Positions 52,839 to 61,944 of a stretch of 64,000 bases of DNA are shown here, one piece after another. A model generated the notes under the pieces. The model ran no database searches. It was not told where the DNA came from and worked only from the letters and a program-made list of their open reading frames with translations. Source of the stretch: Rugamonas rivuli (GTDB lineage Bacteria; Pseudomonadota; Gammaproteobacteria; Burkholderiales; Burkholderiaceae_D); NCBI RefSeq assembly GCF_009380165.1, contig NZ_WHUF01000006.1:372001-436000 (forward strand), in the 5' to 3' direction. The position numbers were made by a program, and so were the translations under genes. Within the stretch, counting starts at the first letter, position 1. Each line of letters begins with the position of its first letter.

Positions 52839-52839
<1 letters not shown>
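51424..52839 (-). CDS. NtrY-like sensor histidine kinase with minimal extracytoplasmic loop
   Basis: 471 residues. Two membrane helices (about 32-75) are separated by only a few residues (FFPAHPG), so there is no periplasmic sensor domain; this is typical of intramembrane-sensing kinases linked to ABC transporters. A HAMP-like segment (about 90-130), a PAS region (about 145-230), and HisKA with H in VISHELNNSLAPL follow, then the ATPase with NLLKNAHESG, DRGPGMSD and GTGLGLALA. Three MRPTG-type repeats precede TM1. The start overlaps the regulator's stop by one base. It is last in the exporter operon and surely the partner of the upstream NtrC-type regulator. Confidence 0.92.
52761..52805. repeat. 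Three 15-bp tandem repeats in the histidine kinase gene
   Basis: The unit GGCGCATGCCTGTYG occurs at 52761, 52776 and, slightly changed, at 52791. In the kinase it encodes MRPTG MRPTG MRP just before TM1. Each unit contains an in-frame ATG. Confidence 0.85.
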
Positions 52840-54185
<1,346 letters not shown>

Positions 54186-54240
54186 GCCGTAAGCATAACA
54201 TTGTCGCGGCATGCCCGGTGTGGCAAACATCGTTGGAACG

Positions 54241-55476
54241 CTAGGCGCTGCGGGTGGCGGTGGCCGGCGAAATCGACGCCGCGCGCCAGGCCGGGCCGTA
54301 CACGGCGGCGATGCCCAGCGCCCAGAACACGCCGGCGCCGGCGATCAGGTAGCCGGCCGGCAGCCGCGCCATTTCCAGCTGGCTCACCAGCAGCTGGTTC
54401 AGGCCCAGCGCCAGCAGCACGCCGGCGCCGACGCCGACGCTGGTGATCATCACGTTCTCGGTGATGAAGTAGCGCAGGATGTCGAGCCGGCGCGCACCCA
54501 GCGCGCGCCGCACGCCGATCTGCTTGCGGCGCTGCGTGACCCACAGGCTGGCCATGCCGACGATGCCGCTGGAGGTGATCAGCAGCAGCAGCACGCTGAC
54601 CGTCACCAGCATCCACGCCAGCGCGTTGTCGGCACGGTAGCGGTCGCGGCGCAGTTCCACCATGGTCTTGACCTTGACGATCACCGGCGTCGGCGACGAG
54701 GCGCGCAGCGCCGCCTCGGCCTCCTTGACCACGCGGTCCAGCTGGCCCGGCTCGGCGCGCAGCGTGTAGACGCTGGCGTCGTCGCCGGTCAGGCGGGTTG
54801 GCACCATGGTGGAGAATTCGCCGCGCTCGCCGATCTGGGCGTTCGGCGATTGCAGCCGTTCGACCACGCCGACCACGCGCGCGTCCCTGGCGTCGTCGCC
54901 GACCCCGAAGTAGAAGGTCTTGCCGACGAAGCTGGCCGCGCCCGGCCACAGTTTCTCGCCCTGCTGGCGGGTGATGATGGCGACCTTGGGAAACTCGTTG
55001 CTGGTGTTCTCGTCGACCTCCAGCACCTCGGCGGGCAGGAAGTCGCGGCCGTCGACCAGTTGCAGGCCCCAGGTCTTCACCAGCGAATCGGCGGTGACGA
55101 AGGTGCTGGTGGTGAGGGTGGACTTGAATTGCTTGCGGTCGGTCGCCACGCCGGTGTAGTTGCCCGAGCGCGACAGCGGCATCTGCGAGGTGGACGCCAC
55201 CGAGAGCACGCCCGGCACCGCGCGCAGGGTGTCGGTTTCGCGGTGCTGCGCCGCCAGCTGTTCCTGGTGGTTGCCTTTTTGCAGGCGGCGCACTTGCACG
55301 GTGAAGACATCGGCTTCGTTGGCGATGCCGCTGGCGCGCGCCGACACGGCCTGGCGCACCTGCACGATGTGCAGCGCGTTGGCCAGGATGCCGAGGCTCA
55401 GCGCGACCTGCACGGCCACCAGGATGGGGCCGGTCTTGTTGCGCAGCAGCGCAGACAGGATGGGACGGATTTCCAT
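54241..55476 (-). CDS. MacB/FtsX-type ABC transporter permease, second subunit
   Basis: 411 residues. TM1 (about 16-38), a periplasmic core domain (about 40-270) with LRAVPGVLSVASTSQMPLS and GLQLVDGRDFL, then three C-terminal helices in FtsX arrangement: LLLLITSSGIVGMASLW, GVGAGVLLALGLNQLLV and GVFWALGIAAVYG. The coupling-helix region is VTQRRKQIGVRRALGARR. It partners the permease at 55486 and the ATPase at 56813; separate permease and ATPase genes distinguish this from fused MacB. It is ten bases from the previous gene. Confidence 0.93.
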   Translation of the reverse strand: MEIRPILSALLRNKTGPILVAVQVALSLGILANALHIVQVRQAVSARASGIANEADVFTVQVRRLQKGNHQEQLAAQHRETDTLRAVPGVLSVASTSQMPLSRSGNYTGVATDRKQFKSTLTTSTFVTADSLVKTWGLQLVDGRDFLPAEVLEVDENTSNEFPKVAIITRQQGEKLWPGAASFVGKTFYFGVGDDARDARVVGVVERLQSPNAQIGERGEFSTMVPTRLTGDDASVYTLRAEPGQLDRVVKEAEAALRASSPTPVIVKVKTMVELRRDRYRADNALAWMLVTVSVLLLLITSSGIVGMASLWVTQRRKQIGVRRALGARRLDILRYFITENVMITSVGVGAGVLLALGLNQLLVSQLEMARLPAGYLIAGAGVFWALGIAAVYGPAWRAASISPATATRSA

Positions 55477-55485
55477 GATGATTCC

Positions 55486-56802
55486 TTATTGGGATTTGAG
55501 TTGCATGGCGGGCGTGACCTGGCAGGCGCGCCAGGTCGGCAGCAGGCCGGCCAGCACGGCCGACAGCACCGCCATCGCGAAGGTGGTCAGCAGCATGATC
55601 CAGTCCATATGGGCCACCACCGTCAGCGCCGTCGACTGCATCGCGATCAGCGCCAGCGCGCCGAAGGCCAGCGCCAGGCCGAGCACGCCGCCGACCAGGC
55701 CGACCACCGTGGTCTCGATCAGGAATTGCTGGAAGATCTCGCGGCGCGAGGCGCCCAGCGCGCGGCGGATGCCGACCTCGGCGGCGCGCACCGAGAACTT
55801 GGCCAGCAGCAGGCCTATCGTGTTCACCAGGCACAGCACCAGGAAGCCGAACGCCAGCCAGGCCGACAGCTTGTTGTCGTTGCCGACCACCTTCATGAAG
55901 TCCAGCCATTCGCGCACGTCGTACAGCCGGTTGGCGGCGTTGCGCTTCAGGCGGCCCAGCTTGCGCTGCTCGGCGGCGTAGCTGTCGAGGTAGTTCTGCA
56001 GGCTGGCGCGGTCGCTGGCGCTGCGGGTCTCGAACCAGAACTGGATCCAGGTGCATTCGGAATCGATGAAGGCCTGGTAGCCGGGGCCGATGTCGTCGGT
56101 GCAGCTGGTGCTGCCGTTGCGCTGTATTTCATTGCGGATCGCCGTGGTGAACGGCACAAACATGTCGTCCTCGTCGCTGAAGGCGCCGTCGGCGCTGCCG
56201 ATGATGCGGTGGAAGCGCGGCACCACGGTCCATTTGTCGAGCACGCCGACGATCTGGTATTGCTTGCTGCTCAGGGTGATGCGCTTGCCGACCGGGTCGG
56301 TGTCGCCGTAGAGCTTGTCGGCCAGCTTGCGGCCCAGCACCACGACGTTGGCGGCGGCCTTGTCGTCGGCGGGGCTCCAGGCCTGGCCGTGCCGGAAGGG
56401 GGCGTCGAACATATTGAAGTAGTCGCTGGCCACGGCCAGGCCGCGCGTGGTGAACACGCCGATGTCCTTGCGCTCCGGCTCGACCGCCACGCTGGCGCCG
56501 TAGATGGCCGTGGCGCGTTCGGCCGCTTTGCTGTTGAGGAAGTTCTTGGCGTCGGTGTAGCTCAGCTGGTTGTCGTTGGGCTCGTCGCCGGGCTTGTAGC
56601 TTTGCGGCGGGCCGTTGTCGACCAGCGGCACGAACAGGCGGTCGCTCTTGTGCGGGATCGGGTCGCCCGACATCACGTGCAGGATGGTCAGCGTGGCGAC
56701 GCTGGCGGCCACGCCGACGGCCAGCGTCAGCACCATCAGCGCGGTCAGGGCCGGGTTGCGGCGCAGGCTGCGCAGGCCCAGGACGAAATAGTATTGGAAC
56801 AT
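55486..56802 (-). CDS. MacB/FtsX-type ABC transporter permease, first subunit
   Basis: 438 residues from ATG 56802 with an ideal AAGGAG site; a longer reading to 56823 overlaps the ATPase gene. TM1 (PALTALMVLTLAVGVAASV), a periplasmic domain with DAPFRHGQAWSPADDKAAAN and VVLGRKLADKLYG, and three C-terminal FtsX-type helices. The cytoplasmic coupling region is VRAAEVGIRRALGASRREIF. MacB-type transporters do not carry cargo through the membrane themselves but drive substrate out of the periplasm via an outer-membrane channel. Confidence 0.93.
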   Translation of the reverse strand: MFQYYFVLGLRSLRRNPALTALMVLTLAVGVAASVATLTILHVMSGDPIPHKSDRLFVPLVDNGPPQSYKPGDEPNDNQLSYTDAKNFLNSKAAERATAIYGASVAVEPERKDIGVFTTRGLAVASDYFNMFDAPFRHGQAWSPADDKAAANVVVLGRKLADKLYGDTDPVGKRITLSSKQYQIVGVLDKWTVVPRFHRIIGSADGAFSDEDDMFVPFTTAIRNEIQRNGSTSCTDDIGPGYQAFIDSECTWIQFWFETRSASDRASLQNYLDSYAAEQRKLGRLKRNAANRLYDVREWLDFMKVVGNDNKLSAWLAFGFLVLCLVNTIGLLLAKFSVRAAEVGIRRALGASRREIFQQFLIETTVVGLVGGVLGLALAFGALALIAMQSTALTVVAHMDWIMLLTTFAMAVLSAVLAGLLPTWRACQVTPAMQLKSQ

Positions 56803-56812
56803 ATGGCGCTCC

Positions 56813-57541
56813 TTATGCGACATGGGTTTTGCCGTCGGCGTGGGCGTTGGCGTCGAACAGCGACGGCGCCTTGCGCACCAGGTCCGACACCTGGCCGTCG
56901 ATGATGTGGACGTTGCGCTGCGAGCGCACCGCCAGCTCGGGATCGTGCGTCACCATCAGGATGGTCGTGCCCTGGGCGTTGATCTCTTCCAGCAGCTCCA
57001 TCACGCCGCGCGCCATCTGGGTGTCCAGGTTGCCGGTCGGTTCATCGGCCAGCAGCAGTTTCGGCGAGCCGGCCAGCGCGCGCGCGATCGCCACGCGCTG
57101 CTGCTGGCCGCCCGACAGCTCGGCCGGGTAGTGCTTCATGCGCGAGGCCAGGCCGACCTTGGCCAGCGCGTCCTCGATGCGCTCCTTGCGCTCGGCGGCG
57201 TTGAAGCCGCGGTAGCGCAGCGGCACGTCGACATTGTCGAACAGCGACAGGTCGGGGATCAGGTTGAAGCCCTGGAAGATGAAGCCCAGTTTTTCGTTGC
57301 GCAGGCGCGAGCGGGCGTTGTCGTCCATGCCCTTGACGTTGATGCCGTCGAGGATGTACTCGCCGTCGGTGAATTCTTCCAGCAGGCCGGCGATGTTGAG
57401 GAAGCTGGTCTTGCCGGAACCGGAAGGGCCGGTGACGGTGACGAACTCGCCCTGCTTGACGTTGATCTCGAAGCCGCGCAGCGCGTGGGTTTCGATCATG
57501 TGGGTACGATAGACTTTGCTCAGGTTTTGCATGCGCAGCAT
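56813..57541 (-). CDS. ABC transporter ATPase of the MacB/LolD type
   Basis: 242 residues. Walker A GPSGSGKTSFLNI, Q-loop LGFIFQGFNLIPDLS, signature LSGGQQQRVAIARALA, Walker B LLLADEPTGNLD, H-loop MVTHDPEL. The closest group is the LolD/MacB family that drives periplasmic extrusion. It energises the two FtsX-type permeases that follow it on the minus strand. All nucleotide-binding motifs are intact. Confidence 0.95.
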   Translation of the reverse strand: MLRMQNLSKVYRTHMIETHALRGFEINVKQGEFVTVTGPSGSGKTSFLNIAGLLEEFTDGEYILDGINVKGMDDNARSRLRNEKLGFIFQGFNLIPDLSLFDNVDVPLRYRGFNAAERKERIEDALAKVGLASRMKHYPAELSGGQQQRVAIARALAGSPKLLLADEPTGNLDTQMARGVMELLEEINAQGTTILMVTHDPELAVRSQRNVHIIDGQVSDLVRKAPSLFDANAHADGKTHVA

Positions 57542-57562
57542 GGAGGGCCTCTGGGAAAAAAG

Positions 57563-58831
57563 TTATTGGTTGATCGAGACGCGTTCGGCGTTCTCGAAGG
57601 TTTCGGTGCCGGAGATGACGACCTTGTCGCCCTGTTTCAAACCGCCGAGGATCTCCACTGCGGAGACGCTGGTGGCGCCCATCTTGATCGGGGTGCGGAT
57701 GGCGATGCCGTCCCGGACTACATAAGCGAAGCGGCCGCCTTCGGATTCCACAAACGGGCCGCGCTGTATCATCAGCGTGTTGGGTTTCTCGTCGATCAGC
57801 AGGCGCGCCGTGACGCGCTGGTTCTGGCGCAGCCCGGCCGGCTGGGCGTTGCTGAAGCGCACCCGCGCCAGCACCTGGTTCTTCACCACCTCCGGCGACA
57901 GCGCCGACAGCTTGGCGACGGCGGTGCCGGTGCCGTAGTTGACTTCGGCGTTCATGCCCAGGCCGATGTCGGACACATAGGTCTCCGGCACTTCCAGCTC
58001 GACTTCCAGGCGCGACAGGTCGACCAGCGTCATCAGCGGCGCATTGGCCGGCACCACGCTGCGGTTGGCCACCGACAGCGTGCCGATGAAGCCGTCCACC
58101 GGCGCGCGCACGGTCAGCTCGTCGACGCGGCGCTGGGCGTTGGCCAGCGACAGGCGCTGGCGGTCCAGCTCATTGATCTTGGTCTTCAGTTCCAGCGCGA
58201 CGTTGTCGCCTTCCAGCTCGGCCGCCTGGCCGGCGTGCTTGGCGCGGATCTCGGCCGAGTTCAGCGCGTCCTTGGCCTTCTGGTATTCGATCTTGGCGAT
58301 GATGCCTTCGTTGGAGACGGCGTTGTAGCGCTCCAGCGTGCGCAGCGCGGACAGGCGGTCGATCTCGGCGGTGTCGGCGTCGCGGCGGGCCAGCAGCTTC
58401 TGCTTGCGGGCCAGGATCTGCTGGCGCGCGACTTCGGCTTCCAGCTGCAGATAGCTCGATTGCTCGCGCTTGAGCGCATCGGTCAGGTCGGGCGATTCCA
58501 GCACCGCCAGGATGTCGCCTTTCTTGACCGTGTCGCCGGCGGCGGCCTTCAGCGTCACCGTCGCCGGCGAGGCGGAGTACAGCGTCGGGCTGATGGCGGC
58601 GACGATGCGGCCGTTGACGGCGGCGTCGCGTATCAGCGTGCCGCGGCCCACTTCGGCGATGCGCAGGCGCGAGATGTTGACCGAGTGGTCGCTGCCGCGC
58701 CACGAGTGGAGCACGGCGTAGGCCACCGCCACCAGGGCGATGGCTCCGACGGCGAAAACGAGGCGGCGCTTGACGGCATGCCCTTTCGGGGTGGCGATGA
58801 CTGCATCTTGATTGGAGGTGTCGCGTATCAT
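57563..58831 (-). CDS. MacA/HlyD-type periplasmic adaptor protein
   Basis: 422 residues. A cytoplasmic start is followed by a single TM/signal anchor (LVFAVGAIALVAVAYAVLH), then the lipoyl half-motif VTLKAAAGDTVKKGDILAVL, a long coiled-coil hairpin (about 130-230), a second lipoyl half (LTVRAPVDGFIGTL), and beta-barrel and membrane-proximal domains. It bridges the inner-membrane ABC complex to an outer-membrane channel of the TolC type, which is not in the window. It is the first gene of the six-gene operon behind the sigma-54 promoter at 58865-58880; its own ribosome site is weak. Confidence 0.93.
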   Translation of the reverse strand: MIRDTSNQDAVIATPKGHAVKRRLVFAVGAIALVAVAYAVLHSWRGSDHSVNISRLRIAEVGRGTLIRDAAVNGRIVAAISPTLYSASPATVTLKAAAGDTVKKGDILAVLESPDLTDALKREQSSYLQLEAEVARQQILARKQKLLARRDADTAEIDRLSALRTLERYNAVSNEGIIAKIEYQKAKDALNSAEIRAKHAGQAAELEGDNVALELKTKINELDRQRLSLANAQRRVDELTVRAPVDGFIGTLSVANRSVVPANAPLMTLVDLSRLEVELEVPETYVSDIGLGMNAEVNYGTGTAVAKLSALSPEVVKNQVLARVRFSNAQPAGLRQNQRVTARLLIDEKPNTLMIQRGPFVESEGGRFAYVVRDGIAIRTPIKMGATSVSAVEILGGLKQGDKVVISGTETFENAERVSINQ

Positions 58832-58864
58832 GGTCGTATCGATGTGTAGAGATATGCAACATTA

Positions 58865-58880
58865 TGCAGAAAGCGTGCCA
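58865..58880 (-). promoter_or_regulatory. Sigma-54 promoter of the MacA-ABC-regulator-kinase operon
   Basis: Read on the minus strand: TGGCACGCTTTCTGCA, against consensus TGGCACG-N4-TTGCW, with one mismatch (C for the first T of TTGC) and correct GG/GC spacing. Transcription would begin near 58854, about 22 bases before the adaptor start codon. Confidence 0.75.
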
Positions 58881-58885
58881 GCTTG

Positions 58886-58898
58886 TAAGGCATTGATT
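58886..58898. promoter_or_regulatory. IHF-consensus site between enhancer boxes and sigma-54 promoter
   Basis: TAAGGCATTGATT fits YAA-N4-TTGATW exactly, the reverse complement of the IHF core consensus. Its place between the CGGACA boxes and the sigma-54 element is the usual one for an IHF-assisted loop. Confidence 0.55.
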
Positions 58899-58925
58899 TT
58901 ATTGAATATTGCAGTTTTCGTTCAT

Positions 58926-58960
58926 TGTCCGTACGCCTGTCCGGGCGTCCGGGCTGTCCG
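58926..58960 (-). promoter_or_regulatory. Four CGGACA-type boxes, likely enhancer (UAS) for the exporter operon
   Basis: On the minus strand CGGACA occurs three times and CGGACG once; on the plus strand these are TGTCCG at 58926, 58938 and 58955, and CGTCCG at 58946. They lie 45-80 bp upstream of the sigma-54 element, the same orientation and distance as the array before the TldD operon. Confidence 0.6.
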
Positions 58961-59024
58961 CCCGCGCTTGATAAAGTGTCAAGCGTGACCATCTGTGGCG
59001 CTGTCGCCCCCACCCGAGTACCGA

Positions 59025-60575
59025 ATGAGCCTGCTTTCCAGCCTGACCCGCCTCCTGTTGCCGGCCGAAGCGCCGGTCGTCGATTATCCCTTCGTGCCCA
59101 GCGACGTCGCGCTGTACCGGCGCACCGCCCACCCCGACGCCGACGCGCTCGACGAGCAAACCTGGGACGACATGCTGCTGCCGCAGTACAGCGCGCAGCT
59201 GGCGCGGGAGACCAGCATCTTCGGCCAGCAGGAACTGCACCGGCGGCTGCATGCAGATGGCGGCGGCGTGGCGGCGTCCGCCGTCCGCGTGCGGACACTG
59301 GCGCAGGACGCCGGACAACGGCAGCAGCTGCACGCCGCCTGCACCGGCCTGCGCCGCGCCGACCGCGAGATCAGCGTGGCGCTGTTCGGCGCCGAGCCTG
59401 CGCCGGCGCCGCGCTGGACCGGGCTGCTGCCGTGGCTGCCTCCGGCGCTGCTGCTGACGGTGGTGCTGGCGCTGGCCACCGGCGTGGTCGCGCTGTGGGG
59501 CGTGGTGCTGGGGCTGTGGCTGCTGTTGACGGTGGTGCAGGTGCACTACCACGAGGCGGTGGAGGAGTGGACGCGCATCCTGGCCACATTGCAGCAGATG
59601 CTGCGCGCCCACAGCCTGCTGGCCGCGCTGGACGATCCGCTGACCGCCGGCCTGCGCGAGGACGCGGCCCGGGCGGGCAAGCTCAATCGCCGCATCGCGC
59701 AGTCGGCGGTCGGCAACCTGCCGGGCATGCGCGAGTACCGCGACTGGCTGTGGCTGATGAATGTGCGCCACTACTTCGCCAGCCGCGACGCGGTGCGCGC
59801 CGAGCTGGCGCTGCTGCGCTCCAGCTTTGAGCGGGTGGCGGCGCTGGAGGCCGACCTGGCGCTGGCCCGGCACCTGGCGCAGACGCCGCGCTACTGCTGG
59901 GCCGAGCAGGGCGGCGCCGTGGCGCTGGAGCAGGTGGTGCATCCGCTGCTGGCGCAGGCCGAGCCGCTGACGTTCGCGCTGGCGGGGCAGGGCGCCTTTA
60001 TCTCCGGGCAGAACGGCATCGGCAAGAGCACCTTGCTGCGCACGGTGGGGCTGAACCTGATCCTCGCGCGCGCCTTCGGCTTCTGTTATGCGGAGCGGGC
60101 CGTCACGCCGCTGCTGCCGGTGTATTCGAGCATGCAGAGCGAGGATGCGCTGGAAGGCGGCGAGAGCCTGTACATCGCCGAACTGCGCCGGGCGCGCGAG
60201 CTGCTGGCGCTGGCCGAGCGCGCGCCGGCCGTGTTCATCATCGACGAGATCTTCCGTGGCACCAATCACCTGGAATCGATCTCGGCGGCGGCGGCCGTGC
60301 TGCACACGCTGTCGCAGCGGGGCACGGTGATCGTCTCCTCGCACAACCTGGTGCTGGCGCCGCTGCTGGAAGACCGCCTGGCGCCGTGGTGCGTCAGCCG
60401 CGTGGGCGATGGCTTGCGCGTGGCGCCCGGCGTGCTGCAGGAAACGAACGGTATTTCGCTGCTGGCGGCGCGTGGTTTCGATCAGGCGATCTCGGCCAAG
60501 GCCGGACGCGTGTTCGATTGGCTGAGCACGCAGGCGCATAGCCCCGTATCCCGGGCGGGCGGTTTTTTCGATTGA
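59025..60575 (+). CDS. Membrane-anchored MutS-like ATPase
   Basis: 516 residues from ATG 59025. Two closely spaced hydrophobic helices (about 131-170: WLPPALLLTVVLALATGVVA and VVLGLWLLLTVV) precede a MutS-core-like helical region and a MutS-type ATPase: Walker A SGQNGIGKSTLLRTVGLN, Walker B FIIDEIFRGTNHLESISAA, and a His-containing segment VIVSSHNLVLAPLL. It lacks the mismatch-recognition domain, so it is not a canonical MutS; such MutS-related membrane proteins have no established role. It is divergent from the exporter operon and shares its upstream region with the CGGACA boxes. Confidence 0.88.
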   Translation: MSLLSSLTRLLLPAEAPVVDYPFVPSDVALYRRTAHPDADALDEQTWDDMLLPQYSAQLARETSIFGQQELHRRLHADGGGVAASAVRVRTLAQDAGQRQQLHAACTGLRRADREISVALFGAEPAPAPRWTGLLPWLPPALLLTVVLALATGVVALWGVVLGLWLLLTVVQVHYHEAVEEWTRILATLQQMLRAHSLLAALDDPLTAGLREDAARAGKLNRRIAQSAVGNLPGMREYRDWLWLMNVRHYFASRDAVRAELALLRSSFERVAALEADLALARHLAQTPRYCWAEQGGAVALEQVVHPLLAQAEPLTFALAGQGAFISGQNGIGKSTLLRTVGLNLILARAFGFCYAERAVTPLLPVYSSMQSEDALEGGESLYIAELRRARELLALAERAPAVFIIDEIFRGTNHLESISAAAAVLHTLSQRGTVIVSSHNLVLAPLLEDRLAPWCVSRVGDGLRVAPGVLQETNGISLLAARGFDQAISAKAGRVFDWLSTQAHSPVSRAGGFFD

Positions 60576-60623
60576 GTTATTTAAAAAGTAAGGTTAGTAT
60601 ATTTGAATTGCATATAAGTAAAA

Positions 60624-60648
60624 ATTGGTTTCTTATAAAGAGACCAAT
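60624..60648 (+). repeat. AT-rich inverted repeat upstream of the DUF4214 gene
   Basis: ATTGGTTTCT-TATAA-AGAGACCAAT forms a 10-bp stem with one G-U pair, 46 bases before the start of the DUF4214 gene in an AT-rich 119-bp gap. It could be a 5'-UTR hairpin or an operator. Confidence 0.5.
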
Positions 60649-60694
60649 GCATGCAATGTCCTGAAACTTAACCATACTTTTGAGGGCAATACCC

Positions 60695-61135
60695 ATGTCG
60701 TCCACGACTTTCGAAATCGAAAAGCTGTACATTGAATTCTTCAATCGCCCTGCCGATGCCGGCGGCCTGCAGTTTTACGTCAATGCAGTCAACAACGGCG
60801 CGACCATCACCCAAGTCGCCCACGCCATGGAAAACTCGGCCGAGTACAAGGCGAACTTCACGACGCAGTGGTCCACCGGTGTGGACAGCAGCGTCGACCA
60901 TGCTTTCATGAACATGTTCGACCACCATGCCAGCATGCAGGAACTGAACGTATGGGGCTATAAATTCATGGACGCCCTGGTCAACCACACCCCGACCTCC
61001 GACGTCATCATGCAAATCGCCGATGCCGCCACCGGCGCCGATCTGCAGCATCTGATGCAGAAAGTCACCAACGCCCTGCCAGTGCAACTGGTGGGCGTGC
61101 AATCGCACGAAGTGCACGACGTCGCCATCGCCTAA
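60695..61135 (+). CDS. DUF4214-domain protein
   Basis: 146 residues from ATG 60695 with GAGGG upstream. The DUF4214 motif is visible: IEKLYIEFFNRPADAGGLQF, then ENSAEYKANF. In larger proteins this domain repeats and often sits with RTX or S-layer-like secreted proteins; here it is a short stand-alone protein with no signal peptide. Its AT-rich leader differs from the surrounding DNA. A strong hairpin follows the stop. Confidence 0.87.
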   Translation: MSSTTFEIEKLYIEFFNRPADAGGLQFYVNAVNNGATITQVAHAMENSAEYKANFTTQWSTGVDSSVDHAFMNMFDHHASMQELNVWGYKFMDALVNHTPTSDVIMQIADAATGADLQHLMQKVTNALPVQLVGVQSHEVHDVAIA

Positions 61136-61146
61136 GCTGGCCGGCA

Positions 61147-61179
61147 TCCGCAACCGGATCCAGGCAATCCGGTTGCGGA
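61147..61179 (+). terminator. Hairpin after the DUF4214 gene
   Basis: TCCGCAACCGGAT, a 7-base loop, then ATCCGGTTGCGGA: a perfect 13-bp stem, 11 bases after the stop. The T-run is imperfect (TTGATTTCC), so termination may be partial. Confidence 0.65.
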
Positions 61180-61207
61180 GTTGATTTCCCCAAAAAATTG
61201 GCCTATG

Positions 61208-61227
61208 ATTTCTGTAATGACAGAAAT
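61208..61227. promoter_or_regulatory. Operator ATTTCTGT-N4-ACAGAAAT, site 1 (before the regulator gene)
   Basis: A perfect 8-bp inverted repeat, 12 bases before the GbsR/MarR-type start codon. The same half-sites recur at 61912-61931. Confidence 0.75.
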
Positions 61228-61239
61228 TAAGGAAATTCC

Positions 61240-61767
61240 ATGACGCTCGCGCCGACCATCCAAAAGTACATCCTGCACTGGGGGGAGATGGGCACGCGCT
61301 GGGGCGTCAACCGCACGGTGGCGCAGATTCATGCGCTGCTGTTCCTGTCCAACCGCCCGCTGCCGGCCGAGGAGATCGCCGACACGCTGACCGTGGCGCG
61401 CTCCAACGTCAGCAACAGCCTGAAGGAGCTGCAAGGCTGGGGGCTGGTGCGCATCGCCCACATCGCGGGCGACCGCCGCGACCACTTCGTCGCCTTGCAG
61501 GATGTGTGGGAAATCTTCCGCGTCATCGTCGAAGAGCGCAAGAAGCGCGAGATCGACCCCACGCTGACCGTGCTGCGCGAATGCGCGCTGGAAGCCGGCA
61601 ACGATCCCGCGCTGGAACAGGCCACCAAGGTCAAGATGGACCAGGTGCTGGCTTTCCTCGAAATGCTGACTGCCACCTACGGCGACTACAAACACCTGCC
61701 GCCCGCCACCATGCAGCGCTTCCTGAAAATGGGCGGCAAGGTGGCGAAGCTGCTGGGAGGCGACTGA
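61240..61767 (+). CDS. GbsR/MarR-type transcriptional regulator
   Basis: 175 residues. The winged HTH spans about 25-90: HALLFLSNRPLPAEEIADTL then VARSNVSNSLKELQGWGLVR, as in the GbsR-like branch of MarR regulators. The C-terminal helices (about 95-170) would form the dimer interface. A perfect palindrome overlaps its own promoter region and a second copy lies before the membrane-protein gene, so it probably represses itself and the downstream operon. No ligand can be inferred. Confidence 0.9.
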   Translation: MTLAPTIQKYILHWGEMGTRWGVNRTVAQIHALLFLSNRPLPAEEIADTLTVARSNVSNSLKELQGWGLVRIAHIAGDRRDHFVALQDVWEIFRVIVEERKKREIDPTLTVLRECALEAGNDPALEQATKVKMDQVLAFLEMLTATYGDYKHLPPATMQRFLKMGGKVAKLLGGD

Positions 61768-61768
61768 C

Positions 61769-61897
61769 ATGAGCGCGCTGACGCTGTACTACGACGGCCA
61801 CTGCGGTTTCGCCCGCAACCGCTATCGCATCTCCGGCTGGCTGGGCCATCCGGCTTGTGCCGATGGCGTGTGCGCTTACAAGCATCCTTTGCGCTAA
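61769..61897 (+). pseudogene. DCC-family (DUF393) thiol-oxidoreductase remnant with internal deletion
   Basis: A 42-codon frame that starts one base after the regulator stop. Its N-terminus SALTLYYDGHCGF matches the start of DCC/DUF393 proteins (YDGxCxFC), and its C-terminus ARNRYRISGWLG ... CADGVC matches the end of the same family. The middle, including the second Cys of the redox motif, is missing, and the two ends are joined in frame. Related operons in other proteobacteria carry a full DCC gene beside DUF4166 and TIGR01777 genes. It may be a dead gene or a micro-protein. Confidence 0.7.
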
Positions 61898-61911
61898 TTT
61901 TTTCACTTGAT

Positions 61912-61931
61912 ATTTCTGTTTTTACAGAAAT
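61912..61931. promoter_or_regulatory. Operator ATTTCTGT-N4-ACAGAAAT, site 2 (before the membrane-protein operon)
   Basis: Same perfect half-sites as site 1 with a TTTT centre, 14 bases before the start at 61945. It implies a second promoter here that is controlled by the GbsR/MarR-type protein. Confidence 0.75.
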
Positions 61932-61944
61932 CACGGACAACATC

